Of a stretch of 64,000 bases of DNA, positions 16,486 through 25,487 are shown one piece after another (position 1 is the stretch's first letter; the number at the start of each line of letters is the position of its first letter). The DNA is from Propionicimonas sp. Lineage in GTDB: Bacteria > Actinomycetota > Actinomycetes > Propionibacteriales > Propionibacteriaceae. The translations under genes and the position numbers were made by a program. The DNA is taken from NCBI GenBank assembly GCA_013791955.1, contig VMSW01000004.1, positions 84,213 to 148,212 of the forward strand, written 5' to 3'. The notes beneath the pieces were generated by a model. That model had not been told where the DNA came from. It made no database searches and worked only from the letters and a program-made list of their open reading frames with translations.

Positions 16486-17043
16486 TCAGGCGGGCGGAAA
16501 TGACAGTTCGGCGACGGTGACCACCCCGACTTCGCGGTCGGGGACCGAGTGGTAACGCCAATACAGGTTGGTGTGAGCGATCACCTGGGCTGGGTTGGGG
16601 TTGCCCCACTCGGTGAGGTCTTCGGTGGTGTGCGCGTCAGCGATCAGCACGGTGTCATAACCCCTGGTCACCGCCCCGTGCAGGGTGGAGCGAATGCAGG
16701 CGTCGGTTTGGGCGCCGGCGACGTAGAGCCGGCCCACCTCCAGTTCGGCCAATAGCGCCGTCAACTCGGTGGCCTCGAAGGCGTCCCCGTAGCGTTTCTC
16801 CACCCGTGGCTCCTCAGGACGCGGATCCAATTCGGGCACGATCTGCCACGCCTGGCTGCCGGTTTCGCGGTCCTCAGCGGCGTCCTGCACCCAGACCACC
16901 GGGACGCCAGCGGCGCGGGCCTTGGCCAGCGCCCCGGCAATGTTGGCCAGCACCTCATCGCGCTGGTAGACCTCGGCAACCACGCCCAATTGGGCGTCGA
17001 TCACGAGCAGAGCACTGTTGGGTCGGTCAGTGAATGTGGGCAT
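16486..17043 (-). CDS. Isochorismatase-family cysteine hydrolase
   Basis: 185 residues from ATG 17043 behind GAGGAGG. The Asp-Lys-Cys triad of the family is present: Asp in LLVIDAQ, Lys in VEKRYGDAFEAT and Cys in VAGAQTDACIRST, where the preceding residues also give the cis-peptide oxyanion loop. Such enzymes hydrolyse amides (nicotinamide, N-carbamoyl compounds) or isochorismate; the substrate cannot be assigned here. Convergent with the Nif11-like gene with 6 bp between stops. Confidence 0.92.
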   Translation of the reverse strand: MPTFTDRPNSALLVIDAQLGVVAEVYQRDEVLANIAGALAKARAAGVPVVWVQDAAEDRETGSQAWQIVPELDPRPEEPRVEKRYGDAFEATELTALLAELEVGRLYVAGAQTDACIRSTLHGAVTRGYDTVLIADAHTTEDLTEWGNPNPAQVIAHTNLYWRYHSVPDREVGVVTVAELSFPPA

Positions 17044-17097
17044 CGGTAACCTCCTCAACTAGAGGCTAGCTCGCGGTGGGGACACTCCGCGGTGTCG

Positions 17098-17709
17098 CTA
17101 TTGGGCCCGCCGCGCGTGGACGTACTCAATGGCGCCATTGGTGCGCCGCTGCGATTCGAGGACCATCAGTCCAGCCGCCGCCAGGTCCTCCAACGGCCGA
17201 CGAGTGAAATGTTCTCCCGAAATCGGAATCGTCGCCGCCTCCAACAGTCGCTGCCCAAGCCAGACCAGCGGATTGGTGGCCGCGATGTGGTCGGCCAGCA
17301 GCAGCCGTCCGGTGGGTCGAAGCACCCGGGCGAACTCAGTCAGCGCCGGGCCCACCTGCGGCACCTCGCACAGCGCGAAGGTGCAGACCACTGAGTCGAA
17401 GTGCCCATCCGGATAAGGCAGTGCCAAGGCGTCAGCGACCTCAGTGCGCAGTTCCCGGCCCAGACCGCGGGCCCGCCCAGCGGCGAACTCGAGCGCGGCC
17501 ACATTGAGATCGATTCCGGTCAGCTCCACCTCATCGGGGTAGTGGGCCAGATTGAGGCCGGTGCCGATCGCAATCTCCAAGGTCGATCCGACCGCCCGGC
17601 TACACACCCATTGACGGGCATCGGGGAAGAAGCGCTCCTCAAGCCCCCGCATCATGGTGTCGAAGCGGGCGGCAGCGGCCTGGGTCGAACGGTCTCTCAC
17701 CTGAGCCAT
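17098..17709 (-). CDS. Class I SAM-dependent methyltransferase
   Basis: 203 residues from ATG 17709 behind GGGAGG. The SAM-binding motif I is LEIAIGTGLNLAHYP, motif II has the acidic residue in TGIDLN, and the post-motif DGHFDSVVCTFALCEVP follows. This resembles the UbiE/phospholipid methyltransferase type (Methyltransf_11). The substrate is unknown. The gene lies 17 bp after the DUF1295 gene on the same strand, suggesting one operon; together they could modify a lipid or sterol-like compound, which is inference only. Confidence 0.92.
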   Translation of the reverse strand: MAQVRDRSTQAAAARFDTMMRGLEERFFPDARQWVCSRAVGSTLEIAIGTGLNLAHYPDEVELTGIDLNVAALEFAAGRARGLGRELRTEVADALALPYPDGHFDSVVCTFALCEVPQVGPALTEFARVLRPTGRLLLADHIAATNPLVWLGQRLLEAATIPISGEHFTRRPLEDLAAAGLMVLESQRRTNGAIEYVHARRAQ

Positions 17710-17726
17710 TATGGTCAACCTCCCGG

Positions 17727-18593
17727 TCAAGGACGGGGGATTAGCAGTGGGGTCCCGGCCTTGTAGGCCTGGTAGTCGGCCTGGTCTCCCCAGCGCTGCT
17801 CAGCTTTGGCCTCCAACAACGGCACCCCGCTCACCTTGGTGAGCAGCAGGGTGACGAATACCGGCGAAGCCAGCGCGATCCAGCCCCAACCCTGAAGCGT
17901 TGGCAGGGCCACCACGGCAACCCCTAGCCACACCAGGATCTCGCCGAAGTAGTTGGGATGCCGCGATTTCGACCAGAGGCCGACGTTGATGAAGCGACCC
18001 GCATTTGCCGGGTCGGCCTTGAACCGTGACTTCTGCTGGTCGGCCACGGCTTCAGTGATCAGGCCGGTTAGCCACAGGAGGCTGCCGGCCACGGCGAATC
18101 CGTCCAAGGGCACCCGGTGATCGGTGGTGATCGCAATCCAGGCGGCCGAGGCGGTCACGCTCACCCACAGACCCTGCAGTGTCCAGACTTGGGCGAAGCG
18201 CAGTGGAGAGGTCTTCAACTCCTCGAAGCGGTCGTCGCCACCGGAGCGGCTCACTCGCCGAAAGAGGAAGCTGCCCAATCGGAGCGACCAGACCACCACC
18301 ATTCCCGCCAGCAGCCAGCCGCGGGCATCCACGCCGGGGGTGAGCAGCGCGACGCCGAGAGAGAGGCTGATGAAAGTGAGTGCGCCGGTTAGGTCGAAGA
18401 AGTGCTCGGTGCGGGCCAGATAGGACGGGACGAACACCACCCACTGGATCACGAAGGCGGCGGCAACCGCCAATGCGAAGACCCCTACTCCGGCGACGGT
18501 GGCCCCGCCCTGGGCGCCGGCCAGCGCCAAGCCGATGCCCAGCAGAACCGCCACCAGGCTGATCACCGCTGCGCGGCGCGAAGAGTCGTCCAT
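17727..18593 (-). CDS. DUF1295 integral membrane protein (steroid 5-alpha-reductase-like)
   Basis: 288 residues with about seven transmembrane segments. The C-terminal part has the family signature DQQKSRFKADPANAGRF, then GLWSKSRHPNYFGEILVW, as in steroid 5-alpha-reductase and isoprenylcysteine methyltransferase-like membrane enzymes. ATG 18593 is preceded by TAAGGAGG. Biochemical role unknown. First gene of a likely two-gene unit with the methyltransferase. Confidence 0.92.
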   Translation of the reverse strand: MDDSSRRAAVISLVAVLLGIGLALAGAQGGATVAGVGVFALAVAAAFVIQWVVFVPSYLARTEHFFDLTGALTFISLSLGVALLTPGVDARGWLLAGMVVVWSLRLGSFLFRRVSRSGGDDRFEELKTSPLRFAQVWTLQGLWVSVTASAAWIAITTDHRVPLDGFAVAGSLLWLTGLITEAVADQQKSRFKADPANAGRFINVGLWSKSRHPNYFGEILVWLGVAVVALPTLQGWGWIALASPVFVTLLLTKVSGVPLLEAKAEQRWGDQADYQAYKAGTPLLIPRP

Positions 18594-18726
18594 CAGGCCT
18601 CCTTACCTAGTCATGCATTGATTACTGAGTTGCTAACGGGAATGGGAGTTGCAGTATTTCGGTTCGGGTGGTCAACAAGTCATTGATGAGTAGAGGTACT
18701 GGCACCCGCAGCGACACGAGGAGGTG

Positions 18727-20592
18727 ATGGCGGTGGAGGAATACGCAAGTCCAGTTTCGATAGATCTGAGCGCCTATCGCAATGCCACCGACTTGGTGGT
18801 GACTCGGGCCCGAACGGCGCCTGAGCACCCGGCCTTCGATGTAGCCGTCGACGACGGTCGCAGTTGGCGACAAATCACCACAGCCCAGTTCGTCGCCGAA
18901 GTCGAGCAGGTGGCCAAGGGGCTGATCGCGGTCGGCCTGGAGCCCGGCGGACGGGTGGCGCTGATGGCGGCCACCCGCTACGAGTGGGCGGTTTGCGATT
19001 TGGCGATTTGGTTTGCCGGCGGCGTGGTCGTCCCGATCTACGACACCGCCGCGCCCGGTCAGGTCAACGCCATTCTGAGCGCCGCCGCAGTACAGATCGG
19101 TATTGGCGGCAGCCGGACCCAAGTCAAGGCGCTAACTGACGGCCTGGCCGGGCTGGGACGGGCCAGCCGCAGCACTTGGTCACTGGACGCGGCCCCAGGT
19201 GCCGATCTGGCCGCGCTGGCCGCTGCCGGGGCCGCCGTCAGCCCGACCGAACTCGAAGCGCGCCGAACCAAGGCCGATTTGGATTCGTTGGCGACCATCG
19301 TGTTCACCTCCGGCACCTCGGGACAGCCGAAAGGTGCCAAGATCACCCACCGAAACTTTGTCGGCCAAGTCCTGGCGGTTTCGGCTGGCTATGAAGAAGT
19401 CGTTCGTGAAGACGGCAACACGGTGATCTTCCTGCCCTTGGCCCATGTGCTGGCCAGAGGGCTGCAGTTGATTTGCTTGGCCAACGGCATGCGAATCGCC
19501 CACATCACCGACCCGAGGAAGCTGATCGCCGCTTTGCCCCAACTGCAGCCCACCTTCTTGGTGGTGGTGCCGCGGGTATTGCAGAAGATCGAAGCCGCGA
19601 TCAGCGCCAAGGCCAACCGCGCTGGCCTGGGGTGGCTGTGGGCCCAAGCCCGCCGAACTGCCGTCGAAGTGGGGATGGCGGCCGAAGCCGCAGACGCTGG
19701 CCGTCCGCAGCCAGTGACTACCGGGTTGAAGCTGCGCCGAATGGTGTACGACAAGCTGTTTTACGCCCGCTTGCGAGCGAAATTAGGCGGACGGATTGCC
19801 TACCTGCTTTCGGGGGCAGCCAGCCTTGATCCGGAGCTGTCGCTGCTCTTCCGGGGCGCTGGCGTGCCCGTGGTCGAAGGCTACGGACTCACTGAGACCA
19901 CCGCCCCGATCACCGGCAATCTGCCGGGCGCCATCCGGTCGGGCACGGTGGGAGTGCCGCTGCCCGGTAGCACCGTGCGCATCGCTGCGGATGGCGAGGT
20001 GCTGACCCGTGGCGTCGGGGTTTTCCCCGGCTATCTGGAACCAGCCGACAATGCTGAGGCCTTCGTCGACGGCTTCTTCCGCACCGGAGATCTGGGCACG
20101 CTCGACGCCGACGGCAACCTTCGGCTGAGCGGGCGAGTCAAAGACGTGATCATCACCGCCGGCGGGAAGACCATCTGCCCAGCAGCCTGGGAGCAAGCGG
20201 TGGAAAGCGATCCATTGGTAGCCCACGCACTGCTGGTCGGCGAAGGGCGTCCCTATCCCGGCGGCCTGATCCTGCTCGACGTGGAGTCGCTGCGGGCCTG
20301 GGCGGCTCGCCACGGGGCCAGAGCGCTGGCCACCCTGCGCGATCCGGCGCCAGGGCAGGCAATCCGGGTGGACGACTCCCGGCTCATCGGGGTCATCGCC
20401 AGGTTGGTGCGGGCAGCGAACGCCGAAGTGTCCCGCTCGGAACAGGTGCGCAGATTCACGCTATTGGTGGCAGATCTGAGCGAGGACGGCGGCGCAGTGA
20501 CCCCGACCATGAAGCTGAAGCGGGCCCGTTTCACCCAGTCGGTCAGCGACGTCATCGATGGGCTCTACTTAGGCGCTGGCACGGCTGCCTGA
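18727..20592 (+). CDS. Long-chain fatty-acid--CoA ligase / AMP-dependent synthetase
   Basis: About 620 residues of the ANL superfamily, FadD15-like. The ATP P-loop is IVFTSGTSGQPKGAKITH (about residue 190), followed by GYGLTETTAP and the hinge GRVKDVIITAGGKTICP. The catalytic lysine near the C-terminus is in TPTMKLKRARF. It activates a fatty acid as acyl-AMP and then acyl-CoA at the membrane. Start: ATG 18727 lies only two bases after GAGGAGG; a GTG at 18733 has ideal spacing and may be the true start. Confidence 0.93.
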   Translation: MAVEEYASPVSIDLSAYRNATDLVVTRARTAPEHPAFDVAVDDGRSWRQITTAQFVAEVEQVAKGLIAVGLEPGGRVALMAATRYEWAVCDLAIWFAGGVVVPIYDTAAPGQVNAILSAAAVQIGIGGSRTQVKALTDGLAGLGRASRSTWSLDAAPGADLAALAAAGAAVSPTELEARRTKADLDSLATIVFTSGTSGQPKGAKITHRNFVGQVLAVSAGYEEVVREDGNTVIFLPLAHVLARGLQLICLANGMRIAHITDPRKLIAALPQLQPTFLVVVPRVLQKIEAAISAKANRAGLGWLWAQARRTAVEVGMAAEAADAGRPQPVTTGLKLRRMVYDKLFYARLRAKLGGRIAYLLSGAASLDPELSLLFRGAGVPVVEGYGLTETTAPITGNLPGAIRSGTVGVPLPGSTVRIAADGEVLTRGVGVFPGYLEPADNAEAFVDGFFRTGDLGTLDADGNLRLSGRVKDVIITAGGKTICPAAWEQAVESDPLVAHALLVGEGRPYPGGLILLDVESLRAWAARHGARALATLRDPAPGQAIRVDDSRLIGVIARLVRAANAEVSRSEQVRRFTLLVADLSEDGGAVTPTMKLKRARFTQSVSDVIDGLYLGAGTAA

Positions 20593-20619
20593 CGGGCAGG
20601 GGCGCCAGCACCGCCCGGT

Positions 20620-22254
20620 TTAGGTGCGGGTCTGCCCTAGCGAAATGATGGCCCACTGCAGGTTGTGATCCGAGCCGTAGTAAGCCTGGTTGAACGTGCC
20701 GTTGCCATTTAGCGGCATCTGGTTGACATAGGTGAGCGGGCCGGCGCCCTTGGTGTTTTTCACGAACAGATAGTCGATGCGGGTGCCCACGTAGGCATAC
20801 GACTTCGGCCGGCTCGGGAAGCCACTGTTGGACGTGCTGCGAGTCGCATTGCCGCGCTTGTTCGCCGAGGCGGCATCAACGTAGCCGGCGGCGCGGATGA
20901 GGTCGGGGGCTTCGACGTTATCGCGGCCGAGGAAGCCGACATTCAGATCGCCACCGAGTACTACGGGGTAGCCCTCGGGGTTGCGCTTGTCGACATAGGC
21001 CAGCATCCCCCGGGTGAGGGCGAACCGCAGGCTCTTGCCGTAGCTCTGGGTGAGTAGGTGCATCGAGGCGGCGTAGAAGTATTCGCCGGTGCTGCGGACC
21101 CGCAGTTTGGCCCAGGCGTAGTACCGGTTTTCCACGTTCGACGGATAGCCGCTAACCAGGGAGGAACTGGCGACCAGTCCGGAGGCAACGACCTCCACCT
21201 TGGCGGAGCGGACGTAGATGTGGTTCCCGGGCGACCCCGTGCGAATGGGGATCACCCGATCGGCAGGGTAGGCGAGCTGAAGGCCGACAGGCGAAACGAG
21301 GTTGGAGAGGTCTTCGAGCTGGGTGACGCTGGCGCCGGGCCAGGCCGCGTTTGGAATCAGTTCCTGGGTCATGAGCACGTCCGGGCTGGCCAGCTTGATC
21401 GCATTCGCTACTGCGCCGCGCTTGGCCCGCCAGCTGTTGGCGCCGGTGCTGGGACGGGCTACCGAGCTCGCCACGTTGTAGGTGGCGACCCGCAGCTGGG
21501 TGCCGCTGGGCGAGAGGGCAGTCGGCCAGCCGTAGGCCACCTTGGAGGTGCGGCTCTTGGGACCGTTGTAGGAGATGAGGCGGACGTAGGCGGGGTTGCC
21601 GGTGGTTGATCCGATCATGCTCAGATAGGCAGCCGGAATCCGCAGCGTCGCGGAGGTTGCGGTGGCCGGATAGGGACCGAACTGGGCGTACTTGCCCTTC
21701 TGCGCCTTCGTCAGCGGGACGTTGTCCCACGACATCCGGAGGTAGATCGAGGTTGCCTTGCTGAATCGCTTCCAGGTCACCTTGACGGTGTTCACTCCGT
21801 CGGGGGTGACGGAGGTGATCTGGCCGCGGCCGGTCGTGGCCGAGGTGGTCTTGGTCTTTACCCTGGTGCTGGATGCGGCGGCTGCACTCGGTACTGCGGC
21901 GACCTGGACGTAGTAAGTGGTGGATTTCTTCAACCCGGAGACCACTGCAGTGCGGGAGGTGGTCGTTACCGACTTCACCAACTTGCGGCTGGTGGACACC
22001 AGCACCCGGTAGCTGGAGACTCCGGGGATCGCCGTCCACGTGGCGGTGATGCGGTCGCGGCCGGGCACGACCACGAGGCTGGATACGCGGGTGACCGCAG
22101 CGGGCGCAACCGGTGCCGCGTTGGCGGGCACTGGTATCGGCACCAAACCGGTGAAGGTCACCGCAGCGGCGAGCGCGGAAAGGGATGCGGCCAGCCAGCG
22201 ACGTCGCGTCGATCGGCGTTGGGGCCGGATCTGGGAGACGAATCCTTGGTTCAA
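20620..22254 (-). CDS. Secreted endonuclease/exonuclease/phosphatase family protein with fibronectin-like domain
   Basis: 544 residues from TTG 22254, which has GAGGA seven bases upstream and puts the Arg-rich signal peptide at the N-terminus (RRRWLAASLSALAAAVTF ... ANA). Residues about 60-150 look like a fibronectin III domain. The C-terminal EEP domain shows LRVATYNVAS, TQELIPNA, LGGDLNVGF, RIDYLFVKN and GSDHNLQWAI, the metal and catalytic residues of DNase I-like phosphodiesterases. It is likely an extracellular nuclease or phosphodiesterase. Confidence 0.88.
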   Translation of the reverse strand: MNQGFVSQIRPQRRSTRRRWLAASLSALAAAVTFTGLVPIPVPANAAPVAPAAVTRVSSLVVVPGRDRITATWTAIPGVSSYRVLVSTSRKLVKSVTTTSRTAVVSGLKKSTTYYVQVAAVPSAAAASSTRVKTKTTSATTGRGQITSVTPDGVNTVKVTWKRFSKATSIYLRMSWDNVPLTKAQKGKYAQFGPYPATATSATLRIPAAYLSMIGSTTGNPAYVRLISYNGPKSRTSKVAYGWPTALSPSGTQLRVATYNVASSVARPSTGANSWRAKRGAVANAIKLASPDVLMTQELIPNAAWPGASVTQLEDLSNLVSPVGLQLAYPADRVIPIRTGSPGNHIYVRSAKVEVVASGLVASSSLVSGYPSNVENRYYAWAKLRVRSTGEYFYAASMHLLTQSYGKSLRFALTRGMLAYVDKRNPEGYPVVLGGDLNVGFLGRDNVEAPDLIRAAGYVDAASANKRGNATRSTSNSGFPSRPKSYAYVGTRIDYLFVKNTKGAGPLTYVNQMPLNGNGTFNQAYYGSDHNLQWAIISLGQTRT

Positions 22255-22440
22255 CTGCTTGTCCTCAATGTGTGGCGGTGCATGCGGGGGGCGCAGCCAC
22301 CGGTGTTCAACTACAGACCCCGGGTTGTGGGCCTGGGTCGAGCGGCATTGGCGGTCTCCCGAGTTCGCCAATACCCCCTACCTATCCCCATTGTGACCCT
22401 GTTGTCGCCTTTTCGTGCAGTCCCCGAGAGGGGACGCCCC

Positions 22441-23364
22441 TCAAAGGTGCTGGCCGAGGAAGCGGAATTGGGCCGGCGCGATCGATTTCCAGTAAGGATG
22501 ACCGTGCTCGCCCGGGCCAAAACTGACCACCGGGGTCAAGGTGCCAGCGGTGTTGGCGAGGCGGTCGGCGAAGACGACGTTGCCCTGATAGAAGGCATCG
22601 GAGGAGCCACAGGCCAGGAAGACTGGCAGGTCGGCGAGTCTTTCGGTGCGGTCGAAGAAGTTGTTGGCCTCGAACTCAGCCTCGGTCATCCAGCCGGATT
22701 CGGGCGCATCACTCAACTTGGCGTAGCAGGGGGTACTCAGGGCGGCCACGGCGCGCACCTTGCCGTGCAACTCATCGCAGGCCAGCCGCAGCGCACCCCA
22801 GCCGCCCATCGACCAGCCGGTTAGGGCCAGCCTGGACGTGTTCAGCCCCTGCCTTTTCAGCACCCGCACGAACTCCGAGGCCACCAGCGCGCCGGCATCC
22901 TGGCGTCCGCTACGTTGCCAAAACAGCACTCCGCCGAAGATTGCGGCGATGGCGAACGGGCGCCCGCCGTTGGCCACCGCTGAGGCCAAGTGGTTGGGGT
23001 AGTTGAGGGACTCGATGATTCCGATCTGGTCGCCCATGCCGTGAAGCGCGATCACCACCGGCAATTTGTCGCCTGGCCCGGTGCCGGGCGGATAGCAGAT
23101 CACCCATTCGTGGGTGAGCCCGGTGGCGGTTGAGTTGAGCTGGCCGTAGCGCACTGGTCCGGGCCGGGCGGTTGCGGTGGCCGACGGCACGGGCCGAACA
23201 GGGGAGGCAGACCGGCGTGGGGTGAGTGGACTCTCCGACGGGTCGGGAGTGTTTCCCAACCCGGGAGTGCAGGCCACCAAAGTGGCAGCTGGAGCCAACG
23301 CCAACGCGCTGAGCAGCGTGCGGCGGGTGAGGGGGTGGCCGGAGTTTGAGGCAGGTTCAGTCAT
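22441..23364 (-). CDS. Exported alpha/beta hydrolase, esterase D-like
   Basis: 307 residues. The N-terminus has twin arginines and a hydrophobic stretch ending in a possible lipobox (LTRRTLLSALALAPAATL, then VAC), so it may be a Tat-exported lipoprotein. The nucleophile elbow is GWSMGGWGAL; the acid is probably in CGSSDAFY and the histidine in GEHGHPYWKS. This pattern is that of S-formylglutathione hydrolase/feruloyl esterase-like enzymes. The 186-bp space upstream of 22440, towards the nuclease gene, holds no gene. Confidence 0.88.
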   Translation of the reverse strand: MTEPASNSGHPLTRRTLLSALALAPAATLVACTPGLGNTPDPSESPLTPRRSASPVRPVPSATATARPGPVRYGQLNSTATGLTHEWVICYPPGTGPGDKLPVVIALHGMGDQIGIIESLNYPNHLASAVANGGRPFAIAAIFGGVLFWQRSGRQDAGALVASEFVRVLKRQGLNTSRLALTGWSMGGWGALRLACDELHGKVRAVAALSTPCYAKLSDAPESGWMTEAEFEANNFFDRTERLADLPVFLACGSSDAFYQGNVVFADRLANTAGTLTPVVSFGPGEHGHPYWKSIAPAQFRFLGQHL

Positions 23365-23460
23365 GAATCGATCACTGTTGCGGGGGAGGCGGTCGCCTCG
23401 ATGATCGCAGACCTGGCTGGCCTTGGGTAGGGCGGCTATTGCCCCCGGGAACCGCGTGGG

Positions 23461-23940
23461 TTAGGCGGCCGGGAAAATCGAACGCCACCACCGACCCAGC
23501 GGGCCCGGGTTGTGCAGGGTGTAGGCCTTTTTCAGCCGTTGATCGATCGTCCAGGTGGCGCTGGTGCCGCCGTGGAAGGCCGCAGTGTCGCCAGGATGAA
23601 GGACGAAGGAGGTGCCCTGGTAGTCGACCTTCACCTCGCCCTCCAGCACGTAGACCACCTCATCGACGGCGAATTGCCAGACGAAGGTGGTTGGTCCCTC
23701 GCAGGCCCAAAGACCGTTGGTGGTGCGCCCGTCGGGGGAGCTGGAGATCTCGACCTGGGTGAACCGTGGGTTGCCGGCCCTGATCCAGCTCGGATCGACC
23801 TGCACCTCCCGCAACGGCTTGGCCGCAGCCGCCGAGGACGGGTCGGGGCTGGCCATGACGAATCGGGCGGTCTCATAGCCGAGAAACCCAAACACGCAGA
23901 CAGCGACGGCGAGGGTTGCGGCGATCAGTGCACGTTTCAC
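23461..23940 (-). CDS. Membrane-anchored cupin-domain protein
   Basis: 159 residues. One N-terminal transmembrane segment (IAATLAVAVCVFGFLGYET) anchors a small cupin of the DUF861/EutQ-like type: VDEVVYVLEGEVKV, then LHPGDTAAFHGG. The beta-barrel metal histidines of classic cupins are mostly absent. Function unknown; it lies 34 bp downstream of ahpC on the same strand and could be co-transcribed with it. Confidence 0.85.
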   Translation of the reverse strand: MKRALIAATLAVAVCVFGFLGYETARFVMASPDPSSAAAAKPLREVQVDPSWIRAGNPRFTQVEISSSPDGRTTNGLWACEGPTTFVWQFAVDEVVYVLEGEVKVDYQGTSFVLHPGDTAAFHGGTSATWTIDQRLKKAYTLHNPGPLGRWWRSIFPAA

Positions 23941-23974
23941 GCCGATATTGTGGCCGATCCAAACCGGTGGGGGC

Positions 23975-24535
23975 TTAAAGTGCCCCGACCAGCTTGATTG
24001 ATGGGACGAGGGTGGCGTCGCCCTCGACCCATTTGGCCGGGCATACCTCGCCGGGGTTGGTGCGGACGTGCTGCGCGGCGCGAACCTTACGGACGAGCTC
24101 CGCGGCGTTGCGTCCCATGCCTTCGGAAGTGACCTCCATGAACTGAATGACGCCGTCGGGATCGACCAGGAAAGTACCCCGGTCAGCCATGCCGGTGGGC
24201 CGCATGTTGTCGAAGTTCTCGATCAACTCGCCGGTGGGGTCACCAACCATGTAGAAGGCGACCTGGCCGACCTGGGGCGAGGAATCGTGCCAGGCCTTGT
24301 GCACGAAATGGGTATCGGCGCTGACCGCGAAAACCTCGACGTCGAGTGACTTCAGCTCGTCGTAGTAGTCCTGCAGATCGGAAAGCTCGGTCGGGCAGAC
24401 GAAGGTGAAATCTGCCGGGTAGAAGAAGAAGATCGACCACTTGCCGCCGGTGTTGGCATCGCTCACGTCCACGAACTCGCCGTTGTAGTAGGCGGTGGCT
24501 TGGAAAGGCTTGATCTTGGTACCCAGCAGTGACAT
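23975..24535 (-). CDS. ahpC: Alkyl hydroperoxide reductase subunit C (typical 2-Cys peroxiredoxin)
   Basis: 186 residues, the usual length of AhpC. The peroxidatic cysteine is in ADFTFVCPTELSDL (about Cys47) and the resolving cysteine in GEVCPAKW near the C-terminus. It reduces peroxides in the cytoplasm. No ahpF, ahpD or oxyR lies beside it, so its reductant must be encoded elsewhere or be thioredoxin-like. Confidence 0.95.
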   Translation of the reverse strand: MSLLGTKIKPFQATAYYNGEFVDVSDANTGGKWSIFFFYPADFTFVCPTELSDLQDYYDELKSLDVEVFAVSADTHFVHKAWHDSSPQVGQVAFYMVGDPTGELIENFDNMRPTGMADRGTFLVDPDGVIQFMEVTSEGMGRNAAELVRKVRAAQHVRTNPGEVCPAKWVEGDATLVPSIKLVGAL

Positions 24536-24643
24536 ACGTTCCCTCTCGTCGAATGGCTATCCGTCCAAGCTAGCCCCGGTGCGTTACGGCTCGGGGCCGG
24601 GTTGCGACTGGTGAGACTAGTTGCGGCAATTGCCGACTTCCGC

Positions 24644-24671
24644 GCCTGCGTAGGCTGAGGAAAACGCAGGC
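24644..24671 (+). promoter_or_regulatory. Hairpin in the 5' region of the lipoprotein gene
   Basis: GCCTGCGT (24644-24651) and ACGCAGGC (24664-24671) form an 8-bp perfect stem 20 bp before ATG 24691. It could be a leader structure or an operator; nothing more can be said. Confidence 0.35.
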
Positions 24672-24690
24672 ACGTGATAGGGGAGGGGCC

Positions 24691-25137
24691 ATGGGGCCGG
24701 TCAGAATCGTTGCGATGGTGCTCACGCTGGCTTTGAGCGCGGGCTGCCAGGCAATACCCATTCCGTCGGTTTTCACGAGCAAACCGGTGGAGTTGCCGAT
24801 CGAGTGGTCCTCACGCACGGCACAGATCTGGCTTTCCTCAGGGCAGGCGGCCCGGTTGAAATTGGGCGAGTACAGCGCCTCCGTTGGCGACTCCTGGACG
24901 GTGGTGGCCGACTCGAACCCCGGCGTGGTTGAGGCGGCGATAGCTGGCGAGTATGCGGCCGACGCGCCTCCCGGATCCTCAGCGCCCTACTACCTGGAGG
25001 TCGTGGCGCGCAAGCAGGGCAAGACCGAGCTTGACCTGCGTTATTGCTACCGCTCCAAGCCCGCAGCCGACTGTGACCAGGGGCCGAATGCTGACGACAA
25101 ACACGCCAACATCCAGGTCACGGTGACGGTCTCTTGA
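24691..25137 (+). CDS. Lipoprotein with chagasin/I42-like domain
   Basis: 148 residues. A lipoprotein signal ends in the lipobox LSAGC. The mature region (LKLGEYSASVGDSWTVVADSN, then YYLEVVARKQGKTELDLRYCYR) has the length and strand pattern of chagasin-type cysteine-protease inhibitors. The family link is by appearance only. ATG 24691 follows GGGGAGGGG. Two cysteines near the C-terminus may form a disulfide. Confidence 0.75.
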   Translation: MGPVRIVAMVLTLALSAGCQAIPIPSVFTSKPVELPIEWSSRTAQIWLSSGQAARLKLGEYSASVGDSWTVVADSNPGVVEAAIAGEYAADAPPGSSAPYYLEVVARKQGKTELDLRYCYRSKPAADCDQGPNADDKHANIQVTVTVS

Positions 25138-25172
25138 CCCTATCCACCCGCAAACAGGGGCATGCTTGAGCA

Positions 25173-25472
25173 ATGCTGGTTGCCTTTTCTGTAGCTCCCC
25201 TGGGTTCAGCGGAGTCGGTGTCGGACGCTGTTGCCGATGCCGTTCGAGTGGTTCGCGAGTCGGGCCTGCCAAATCACACCGACTCGATGTTCACCACCAT
25301 CGAGGGTGAGTGGGACGAAGTTATGGCCGTGGTGAAGCGAGCCACCGAAGCCGTCGGCGCCTATTCCGGACGGGTGAGCCTGGTGCTCAAAGCCGACATT
25401 CGCCCCGGCTTCACCGGGGAGCTGACGGCCAAAGTGCTCCGGGTCGAGGAGCGTCTGGCCGATCCGTCCTGA
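25173..25472 (+). CDS. Thiamine-binding family protein (MTH1187/YkoF-type)
   Basis: 99 residues, a single ferredoxin-like unit: [20 protein letters not shown], then [20 protein letters not shown] and [11 protein letters not shown]. The family (DUF77/Thiamine_BP) binds thiamine or HMP and is often linked to uptake. No thiamine transporter or TPP riboswitch is nearby. It lies 35 bp after the lipoprotein gene on the same strand. Confidence 0.9.
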   Translation: MLVAFSVAPLGSAESVSDAVADAVRVVRESGLPNHTDSMFTTIEGEWDEVMAVVKRATEAVGAYSGRVSLVLKADIRPGFTGELTAKVLRVEERLADPS

Positions 25473-25487
25473 TCGCTAACGGCTGAT